Part shown: in pieces, positions 1 through 5,192 of the stretch
Layout: each line of letters begins with the position of its first letter
Numbering within the stretch: position 1 is the first letter of the stretch
From: an uncultured Spirochaetales bacterium
GTDB lineage: Bacteria > Spirochaetota > Spirochaetia > Sphaerochaetales > Sphaerochaetaceae
Length of the DNA: 5,192 nucleotides
Reading direction: 5' to 3'
Assembly (NCBI GenBank): GCA_947306375.1
Contig: CAMZGJ010000077.1
Location: 1 to 5,192 of the forward strand
Made by a program: the position numbers and the translations under genes
The notes under the pieces: model-generated
What the model saw: only the letters and a program-made list of their open reading frames with translations
Database searches by the model: none
Told to the model about the DNA's origin: nothing

Positions 1-302
1 AGAAGGCCATTATTGCCCGTGAGATAGACAAGGATCCGGATCTTCTTGTTGCCGTTCAGCCCACCAGAGGCCTTGACGTAGGTGCAATTGAGTTTGTCCA
101 CAAGAACCTGATCAACCTCAGGGACAGCGGAAAGGCCGTGCTTCTGGTATCTCTTGAACTGGATGAGGTCATGGACGTTCCGGACAGGATTCTGGTCATG
201 TATGAAGGCGAGATAGTGGGTGAGTTTGATCCCAAGAAGACAACTCAGGAAGAGCTTGGTCTTTACATGGCCGGCGCCAGGAGAATGGAGGTGAAGGCAT
301 GA
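1..302 (+). CDS. ABC transporter ATP-binding subunit, nucleoside importer (NupO/YufO/BmpB-like), 3' end only
   Basis: This is the last 99 residues of a cytoplasmic ATPase that powers a nucleoside-type ABC importer. The reading frame starts at base 3 (bases 1-2 belong to a split codon) and the 5' end lies outside the window. What is visible is the end of the second nucleotide-binding domain: a Walker-B region reading LLVAVQPTRGLDVGA (about residues 14-28 of the fragment) with its D-loop GLD, the switch region VLLVSLELDEV, then DRILVMYEGEIVGEF and a C-terminal ELGLYMAGA. These phrases are typical of the double-domain NupO/YufO family rather than of general sugar ATPases such as RbsA. The usual Walker-B Asp-Glu pair is replaced by Val-Gln, which as I recall is normal for the second domain of this family. 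The stop codon overlaps the start of the first permease (ATGA at 299-302), so the genes are co-transcribed. Substrate class is inferred from family resemblance. Confidence 0.93.
   Translation, partial: KAIIAREIDKDPDLLVAVQPTRGLDVGAIEFVHKNLINLRDSGKAVLLVSLELDEVMDVPDRILVMYEGEIVGEFDPKKTTQEELGLYMAGARRMEVKA
287..294 (+). promoter_or_regulatory. Shine-Dalgarno site of the first permease
   Basis: GGAGGTGA lies inside the end of the ATPase gene, four bases before the ATG at 299. It matches the anti-Shine-Dalgarno sequence over at least seven bases and supports the 299 start. It also shows that the overlapping permease can initiate on its own rather than only by reinitiation. Confidence 0.85.
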
Positions 303-1408
303 AAGAAAGCAAATTGAAATCACCCGGGGTTCAGGCTCTTACTGCATCCCTGATCTGTATTATTGCAGGACTGCTTGTCGCTTTCGTTGTCCTGTTGTTC
401 ATCAATCCGTCCGGAGCATTCGGAGCAATCTGGGCAATTCTGAAGAACTTCTTCAATTACTCATCTGCAAATCTCAGATTGCGCTATTTCGGTAATACAC
501 TTGTAAAGTCGGTGCCTCTGATCATGTGTGCCCTGGCTGTGTTGTTCTCCTATAAAGTAGGTCTGTTCAACATAGGTACAAGCGGACAGTACTGTGCAGG
601 TCTCTGTGCAGCCCTCTATGCCGCACTCAAGTGGCACTGGGGCTGGCTGCCCTGTATCATCTTTGCAATGCTTGCAGGAGCCGCTCTTGCAGCAATTGTA
701 GGTGTACTCAAGGCTTACAGAAATGTTAATGAGGTTATTTCCGGTATAATGCTCAACTGGATCTGCCTCTATACAACAAACACAATTCTGTCAAACGTAA
801 AGGACAGTGCCTCTCCCTATACTCTGAAGATCAAGGATTATGCACCTCAGGCAGTTCTTCCATCTCTGGGATTGGGCAGGCTTTTCAACAACAACCAGTA
901 TGTAACAATTGCACTGCCTCTGGCCATTATTGTTGCCGTTGCCGTTTATATCATAATGGACAAGACAAGATTCGGTTATGAGCTCAAGGCAACAGGTTTC
1001 AACAAGAACGCCGCCAAGTACTGCGGAATGGCAGAAAACAAGAACATCATCATGTCTCTTGTAATCTCCGGTATGATTGCAGGTATGGGAGCAGCTTTTT
1101 TCTACCTGACAGGCTATGCACAGTATGAAGTTACTGCCACATCTGTTCCGGCAATGGGATTCAACGGTATTGCCGCAACCTTCCTCGGTGGACTTAACCC
1201 CATAGGAACCATTTTCTCCTCATTCTTCATCCAGCACATTACGGACGGAGGTTCAAAGGTAGACCTTTCCAAGTTCTGCTCGCAGACATCTGACCTTATC
1301 AGTGCTCTGATAATCTACTTCTGCGGATTTGTACTGTTCATCAAGATTGCAATGAACAAGATTCTTGCAAAGAGGGAAGCAAAAAAGATTGAAGGAGGTA
1401 ATAAATGA
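299..1408 (+). CDS. ABC transporter permease, nucleoside importer (NupP/YufP/BmpC-like)
   Basis: This 369-residue polytopic inner-membrane protein is one half of the transport channel and pairs with the next gene product. It belongs to the branched-chain/ribose-type permease family (BPD_transp_2). After a short basic N-terminus there is a membrane segment at about 13-35, followed by others near 68-86, 94-110, 117-139, 201-220, 250-272, 288-312 and 331-353. Family landmarks are GLFNIGTSGQ (88-97), NEVISGIMLNW (144-154), KTRFGYELKATG (222-233, the cytoplasmic coupling loop) and GFNGIAATFLGGLNPIG (287-303). The first landmark usually reads GLFNIGAEGQ, so an acidic residue is missing here. The start is fixed by a strong Shine-Dalgarno sequence and an ATGA overlap with the ATPase gene; the 3' end overlaps the second permease in the same way. 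The tail (about 355-369) is lysine-rich and cytoplasmic. The transported substrate (nucleoside or related sugar) is inferred from the family and is not shown by the sequence. Confidence 0.93.
   Translation: MKESKLKSPGVQALTASLICIIAGLLVAFVVLLFINPSGAFGAIWAILKNFFNYSSANLRLRYFGNTLVKSVPLIMCALAVLFSYKVGLFNIGTSGQYCAGLCAALYAALKWHWGWLPCIIFAMLAGAALAAIVGVLKAYRNVNEVISGIMLNWICLYTTNTILSNVKDSASPYTLKIKDYAPQAVLPSLGLGRLFNNNQYVTIALPLAIIVAVAVYIIMDKTRFGYELKATGFNKNAAKYCGMAENKNIIMSLVISGMIAGMGAAFFYLTGYAQYEVTATSVPAMGFNGIAATFLGGLNPIGTIFSSFFIQHITDGGSKVDLSKFCSQTSDLISALIIYFCGFVLFIKIAMNKILAKREAKKIEGGNK
1392..1399 (+). promoter_or_regulatory. Shine-Dalgarno site of the second permease
   Basis: AAGGAGGT is an essentially perfect ribosome-binding sequence, five bases before the ATG at 1405 and inside the coding end of the first permease. 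It fixes the start of the second permease and suggests the two channel subunits are made at similar rates. Confidence 0.88.
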
Positions 1409-2346
1409 TTCTGCTTATTCAGTACACACTTATTTTTGCCTCTGTTCTCATTCTCGTAGCTCTCGGAGGCTGTTATTCGGAACACTCAGGTGTCATCAAC
1501 CTGGGTCTTGAGGGAATTATGGTAATGGGTGCCCTGGGCGGTGCTCTTGCTATGAAGTTCCTCCCCATCGCAATTCCCGGAATCCTGATGGTTTTGATAT
1601 CCGCTCTTGCTGCAGCCGTTGTCGGTGTTGCATATTCTTCACTTCTTGCCGTTGCATCAATCAACTACAAGGCAGACCAGACAATTGTCGGTACAGCCCT
1701 GAACATGCTGGGAACAGCAGCTGCAACAGTTATTGTCAAGGCAATCAACACCGCTGCAAATCCTGATGACGTCAGCTCTGCAGTCCAGTACATTGAACCC
1801 AGAAAGAAGTTTGTTACAAACATGGGTCCCTTCCAGTTCAACTGGTTCATGCTCATTACACTGATTCTTCTTATTGCAGCATGGTTCGTTCTGTACAGGA
1901 CAAGGTTCGGTCTCAGACTCATGGCCTGCGGTGAACACCCCCAGGCAGCAGCATCCGTAGGTATCAACGTATTCAAGATGCGCTGGAGCGGAGTTCTCAT
2001 CTCCGGCGGACTCGGAGGACTTGGCGGAATCTGCTACATCCTGGCAGGTGTTTCCGAATGGCGTTTCGAGTACGGCGTTGCAGGTTTCGGCTTCCTGGCC
2101 CTTGCAGTTATGATCTTCGGTCAGTGGAAACCCACCAGAATTGCCCTTGCCGCTCTCATGTTCGGTTTCTTCCGTGCACTGAGCAACACCTACATGGGCT
2201 TCGGTTTCCTGGCAGCTCTCAACCTGCCCAGTACCATTTACAACATGCTGCCTTACATCATCTCCCTTATTGTTCTTGCCCTTACTTCCAAGAACTCCAA
2301 GGCTCCCAAGGCAGAGGGTATACCCTATGACAAGGGAATGAGATGA
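1405..2346 (+). CDS. ABC transporter permease, nucleoside importer (NupQ/YufQ/BmpD-like)
   Basis: This 313-residue inner-membrane protein is the second channel subunit of the importer and belongs to the same permease family as its neighbour, but to the shorter NupQ/YufQ branch. The N-terminus begins directly with a membrane helix (about 2-21). Diagnostic stretches are GVINLGLEGIMVMGAL (29-44), NYKADQTIVGTALNMLG (87-103), RTRFGLRLMACGEHPQAAA (165-183, the loop expected to contact the ATPase), GFGFLALAVMIFGQWKP (227-243) and LPYIISLIVLAL (282-293). The C-terminus, PKAEGIPYDKGMR, matches the conserved ending of this branch, so the protein looks complete. Here the LEG acidic residue of the GLEG motif is present, unlike the equivalent site of the first permease. 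Its start overlaps the previous stop (1405-1408) and it is the last gene of the operon, followed at once by an intrinsic terminator. No second substrate-binding protein gene follows it. Confidence 0.94.
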   Translation: MILLIQYTLIFASVLILVALGGCYSEHSGVINLGLEGIMVMGALGGALAMKFLPIAIPGILMVLISALAAAVVGVAYSSLLAVASINYKADQTIVGTALNMLGTAAATVIVKAINTAANPDDVSSAVQYIEPRKKFVTNMGPFQFNWFMLITLILLIAAWFVLYRTRFGLRLMACGEHPQAAASVGINVFKMRWSGVLISGGLGGLGGICYILAGVSEWRFEYGVAGFGFLALAVMIFGQWKPTRIALAALMFGFFRALSNTYMGFGFLAALNLPSTIYNMLPYIISLIVLALTSKNSKAPKAEGIPYDKGMR

Positions 2347-2367
2347 TACTTATTGCCTAAAGCATTC

Positions 2368-2403
2368 AGAGGCTGTAACAAATGCGTTACAGCCTCTTTT
2401 TTT
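2368..2403 (+). terminator. Rho-independent terminator of the ABC importer operon
   Basis: A perfect 12-bp inverted repeat, AGAGGCTGTAAC (2368-2379) and GTTACAGCCTCT (2386-2397), encloses a six-base loop AAATGC and runs into seven consecutive T (2397-2403). It begins 21 bases after the stop of the second permease. There is no matching T tract on the other strand, so it should act only in the + direction and insulate the ispG-uvrA unit from read-through. Confidence 0.95.
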
Positions 2404-2430
2404 AAATCTTATCAGACGTTTAGTAAGGTA

Positions 2431-2459
2431 TTCACTTTAACGCTTATCTCTGATATTAT
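2431..2459 (+). promoter_or_regulatory. Predicted sigma70-type promoter of ispG-uvrA (extended -10)
   Basis: A -35 candidate TTCACT (2431-2436, four of six consensus bases) is separated by exactly 17 bases from a -10 TATTAT (2454-2459, five of six). The -10 is preceded by TGA, giving the TGn extended -10 arrangement (2451-2453). It sits between the terminator and ispG, where a new promoter is needed. The usual spacing puts the transcription start at about 2465-2467, on the ispG start codon itself. No LexA-type box is visible in the gap. This is a prediction by eye, without transcript data. Confidence 0.65.
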
Positions 2460-2465
2460 TCCAGC

Positions 2466-3500
2466 ATGACCAGAGAAGTAAGACTGGGTAATCTGCGCAT
2501 AGGCTCGGATGCACCTGTTTCGGTTCAGACAATGTATGATGTGCCTCTTTCACGTCTGGAGGATAAATTTGCCTCCAGAATGGGTGTTCTTAAGGCCATG
2601 GGCTGTGATGTAATGCGCATCTCTTACCCTGACGTGAAGGAACATGACGCGCTTGCAAAAGCGGTGAAAGAGTGCCCCATGCCGGTGGTTGCGGACATTC
2701 ATTTTGACTACCGCAATGCACTGGACAGCATTTCCTGCGGTGTTGCCGGACTGAGGATAAATCCGGGCAACATAGGCGCCAGGTGGAAGACTGAAGAGGT
2801 GGTGAAGGCCTGCAGGGATGCAGGACTTGCAATAAGGATTGGTCTTAACAGCGGTTCCCTGCCGGAAAACGTGAACAACGTTTCAAAGGAAAAGCTCATG
2901 ACGGACAGCGCCCTTGAGTATATCTCATGGTTTGAGAATCTGGGTTTCTACAACACCGTTGTCTCCCTCAAGGCGTCTGATCCTGAAGCTACATACAGGG
3001 CATATAAACTGTTTGCGTCTGAAAGTGATTATCCTCTTCATCTGGGAGTGACTGAGGCCGGCGGAACGGTAACTTCCTGCGTGCGTACAACATGGACACT
3101 GGGAAGGCTTCTGTCAGAGGGCATAGGCTCAACTTTAAGGTATTCAATCACAGGAAGGATTGAGGATGAGGTTACCGCCGGTGTGGAACTTCTCAGGTCC
3201 CTGGGCCTGAGAAAGGGCGGAGTGAGAATTGTTTCCTGCCCCATGTGCGGCAGAAAGAGCTTTGACAGTCAGAGTTTCCTCTCTCAGGTTCAGGATGACA
3301 TACTTGCAACGGGGAAGGACATCTGCGTGGCAATTATGGGCTGTCAGGTAAACGGGCCCGGAGAGGCAAAGGGTGCGGATGTTGCCGTAAGCGGTATTGG
3401 CAGGAAGGTTTATCTGTACAGAAACGGTGAAATCTACAAAGAGGTGAGTGCGGACTGCGCAAAGCAGGAGCTTCTGGACCTGATTGATACAATAGAATGA
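2466..3500 (+). CDS. ispG: 4-hydroxy-3-methylbut-2-enyl diphosphate synthase (flavodoxin/ferredoxin), IspG/GcpE
   Basis: IspG is a cytoplasmic [4Fe-4S] enzyme of the MEP pathway. It reductively opens methylerythritol cyclodiphosphate to HMBPP, which IspH then converts to the isoprenoid precursors. At 344 residues it is slightly shorter than the E. coli enzyme (372). The N-terminal TIM barrel carries VADIHFDYR (75-83), LRINPGNIG (96-104), IRIGLNSGSL (123-132), SLKASD (167-172) and LHLGVTEAGG (191-200). The C-terminal domain has the cluster ligands Cys258, Cys261 (CPMC) and Cys293, with Glu300 in MGCQVNGPGEA, so the catalytic set is intact. Several other conserved motifs are changed: VQTMYD for VQSMTN, MRISYP for VRVSVP, RTTWTLG for KSA-GLG and LRYSIT for IRVSLT. 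The ATG at 2466 is the only sensible start: an in-frame stop lies at 2451-2453, and the next ATG (2532) would remove the conserved N-terminus. It has no Shine-Dalgarno sequence and the promoter abuts it, which suggests a leaderless message. Its stop overlaps uvrA. Confidence 0.96.
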   Translation: MTREVRLGNLRIGSDAPVSVQTMYDVPLSRLEDKFASRMGVLKAMGCDVMRISYPDVKEHDALAKAVKECPMPVVADIHFDYRNALDSISCGVAGLRINPGNIGARWKTEEVVKACRDAGLAIRIGLNSGSLPENVNNVSKEKLMTDSALEYISWFENLGFYNTVVSLKASDPEATYRAYKLFASESDYPLHLGVTEAGGTVTSCVRTTWTLGRLLSEGIGSTLRYSITGRIEDEVTAGVELLRSLGLRKGGVRIVSCPMCGRKSFDSQSFLSQVQDDILATGKDICVAIMGCQVNGPGEAKGADVAVSGIGRKVYLYRNGEIYKEVSADCAKQELLDLIDTIE

Positions 3501-5192
3501 AAGACAAACTTATAATCCGCGGTGCATGTGAGCACAACCTCAAGAACGTGAATCTTGAGCTGGATAAGAACAAACTCATAGTGATAAGCGGGCTTTCCGG
3601 AAGCGGAAAGTCCTCTCTGGCATTTGACACCATCTTTGCAGAAGGGCAGAGAAGGTATGTGGAGTCTCTTTCCTCATACGCAAGGCTCTTTCTGGGCAGA
3701 ATGGACAAGCCGGATGTTGAGATGATCGAGGGGCTGAGCCCCTCAATTGCAATTGAGCAGAAGACATCGGCCCACAACCCCAGGTCCACTGTGGGCACCG
3801 TCACGGAGATTTATGACTATTTCAGGCTTCTCTGGGCCAGAATAGGGGAGATTCACTGTCCCCGGTGCGGACGCAAGCTTGACCGCATGTCCGTTGACCA
3901 GATTATTGAGGCCGTGTGGTCCAGGGCACAGGAAGGGAGCAGGATAATGATTCTTTCTCCCGTTGTTCTGGGAAGAAAGGGTGAGTACAAGAAGATATTT
4001 GAGGATGCTGCAAAAGCCGGCTACCAGCGCGTTAAGGTGGACGGTCAGATGCACATGCTGGATGAGGATATCAAGCTGGACAAGCAGGTCAAACACAGCA
4101 TAAGCATTGTGATTGACCGCCTTATTCTCAACAAAAAGGAGCATCTGAGGCTTTCGGATTCCATTGAGAAGTCCACCGACATGAGTGACGGTCTTGTTGA
4201 GATTGTCTTCATGGGAGACGGAAGTTCACAGCCGGAGAGGTCTGAGATCTTCTCCGAGAACAACAGCTGCCCGCACTGCGGAATCTCAATAGGAGACGTA
4301 CAGCCCAGGCTGTTTTCCTTCAACAATCCGTTCGGAGCATGCCCTGAGTGCAAAGGCCTGGGTTTCAGGACCGTTTATGATGCAAGAAAGATAATTCCTG
4401 ATATGAGCAAGAGCTTCAACCAGGGAGCCATTGCCTGTATGAACCCCAATGCAGGGTGGAGCAAGGCAGGCTTTGAGGCCTTTGCAAAGAGTGTTGGCTT
4501 TACCCTGGACACTCCTTTCTCACAGCTTACGCAGGACCAGCTGGACAAGGTTCTCTACGGTTCGGACAAGCGTTTTGTCATGGACTACGAGGACAAGATG
4601 GGCAAGATGTCCATAAACAGACACTGGCACGGGGTTGTGAATGACCTCAAGAGAAGGTGGGCCCAGACAGAAAGCCCTGCCATGAAGGTGTGGATAGGAC
4701 AGTTTCAGAGTGACATGGAATGTGATGCCTGCCACGGAGAAAGACTCAAACCGGAGGCCCTTTCCGTCTACGTTGGCGGAAAGAACATAAATGAAGTCTG
4801 TAAGCTCAGCGTAAAGGACTGTTATGACTTCTTCCTTTCTTTGAACCTAACTCCCTCACAGGAAAAGATTTCAGGTCAGGTAATGAAGGAAATTAAGGCC
4901 AGGCTCAAGTTCCTTATGAACGTGGGACTGAACTACCTTACCCTGAACAGAAACGCATCAACTCTATCCGGAGGAGAGGCACAGAGAATAAGGCTTGCAA
5001 CCCAGATAGGCTCTGCCCTGAGCGGAGTTCTGTATGTTCTGGATGAGCCTTCCATAGGGCTTCACCAGAGGGACAACAAGAAACTCATAGATACTCTTCT
5101 CAGCCTGAGGGACCTTGGCAACACGGTGCTTGTTGTTGAGCATGATGAGGCCACCATAAGAACTGCGGACTATGTTGTGGACATGGGCCCGG
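3497..5192 (+). CDS. uvrA: Excinuclease ABC subunit A, UvrA (3' end outside window)
   Basis: UvrA is the DNA-damage-sensing ATPase of nucleotide excision repair; it loads UvrB at lesions. The first 565 residues are present, out of roughly 940 expected. Visible landmarks are Walker A GLSGSGKSS (32-40), HNPRSTVGTVTEIYDY (93-108), an early CPRCG (121-125), and a zinc module formed by CPHCG (258-262) and ACPECKGLG (281-289). Further along are CDACHGERLKPEAL (409-422), the ABC signature STLSGGEAQRIRLA (488-501), Walker B VLYVLDEPSIGLHQRDN (511-527) and the switch histidine in VVEHDE (546-551). The region at about 126-250 holds the UvrB-binding domain, including GRKGEYKK (159-166), so this is a true UvrA and not the shorter UvrA2 type that lacks it. 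The usual Arg before GRKGE is Leu158. The second Walker A and the DNA-binding zinc finger must lie beyond the edge. The ATG overlaps the ispG stop (3497-3500) and has no Shine-Dalgarno sequence, so translation is probably coupled to ispG. No SOS box is visible near it. Confidence 0.97.
   Translation, partial: MKDKLIIRGACEHNLKNVNLELDKNKLIVISGLSGSGKSSLAFDTIFAEGQRRYVESLSSYARLFLGRMDKPDVEMIEGLSPSIAIEQKTSAHNPRSTVGTVTEIYDYFRLLWARIGEIHCPRCGRKLDRMSVDQIIEAVWSRAQEGSRIMILSPVVLGRKGEYKKIFEDAAKAGYQRVKVDGQMHMLDEDIKLDKQVKHSISIVIDRLILNKKEHLRLSDSIEKSTDMSDGLVEIVFMGDGSSQPERSEIFSENNSCPHCGISIGDVQPRLFSFNNPFGACPECKGLGFRTVYDARKIIPDMSKSFNQGAIACMNPNAGWSKAGFEAFAKSVGFTLDTPFSQLTQDQLDKVLYGSDKRFVMDYEDKMGKMSINRHWHGVVNDLKRRWAQTESPAMKVWIGQFQSDMECDACHGERLKPEALSVYVGGKNINEVCKLSVKDCYDFFLSLNLTPSQEKISGQVMKEIKARLKFLMNVGLNYLTLNRNASTLSGGEAQRIRLATQIGSALSGVLYVLDEPSIGLHQRDNKKLIDTLLSLRDLGNTVLVVEHDEATIRTADYVVDMGP

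Noticed and set aside
1657..2000. Open reading frames on the - strand inside the second permease gene, and a + strand frame at 2058-2330
   Set aside because: They lie wholly within a confidently identified gene, have no family resemblance, and look like low-complexity shadow translations. No ribosome-binding site or promoter supports them.
2362..2385. GCATT (2362-2366) could pair with AATGC (2381-2385), competing with the terminator hairpin as an antiterminator
   Set aside because: Only five pairs across a 14-base loop, against a perfect 12-bp terminator stem. There is no leader or regulatory gene downstream to control, so it is most likely chance.
2417..2442. Imperfect inverted repeat (CGTT...AACG with AGT/ACT inside) overlapping the -35 of the ispG promoter, possibly an operator
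   Set aside because: The symmetry needs mismatches and a gap, and the region is AT-rich, so such a match is expected by chance. It matches no operator I recognise.
2404..2465. Small gene or regulatory RNA in the gap between the terminator and ispG
   Set aside because: Only about 60 bases remain, most of them taken up by the promoter. No Shine-Dalgarno plus start pair or stable hairpin is visible.
3334..4735. Several - strand open frames opposite ispG and uvrA (for example 3334-3804, 3743-4144, 4045-4353)
   Set aside because: They are antisense shadows of strongly conserved genes, with no recognisable domains and mutual overlap in different frames.

Overview
The window is a compact, moderate-GC bacterial chromosome segment with five genes, all on the + strand, and no sign of mobile DNA, CRISPR, tRNA or rRNA. 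The organism cannot be fixed from the sequence alone. A nucleoside-type ABC importer (Bmp/Nup/Yuf family), an MEP-pathway IspG with an unusual sequence, and a standard UvrA would suit an anaerobic host-associated bacterium. A Treponema-like spirochaete is my first guess and a Firmicute the second, both at low confidence.

Region 1 (1-2346) is the 3' part of an ABC importer operon: the last 99 residues of the ATP-binding subunit, then two different inner-membrane permeases. Both junctions are ATGA overlaps, and each permease gene has a strong Shine-Dalgarno sequence inside the end of the preceding gene. The family resemblance points to uptake of nucleosides, or possibly a related small sugar. 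The substrate-binding lipoprotein would be expected upstream, outside the window. The operon closes with a textbook intrinsic terminator (2368-2403).

Region 2 (2347-2465) is the only intergenic gap, 119 bases. It holds that terminator and, about 30 bases later, a good sigma70-type promoter (2431-2459) with an extended -10 element. The promoter lies so close to the next start codon that transcription should begin at or within a few bases of the ATG.

Region 3 (2466-5192) is a second operon: ispG (isoprenoid precursor synthesis, [4Fe-4S] enzyme) followed by uvrA (nucleotide excision repair), again joined by an ATGA overlap. uvrA is cut by the window edge after 565 codons. The uvrA start has no Shine-Dalgarno sequence, so its expression probably depends on translation of ispG.

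I did not find an undescribed system. The points most worth a second look are the apparently leaderless ispG transcript, the tight coupling of an isoprenoid gene to a DNA-repair gene, and the unusual motif set of this IspG.
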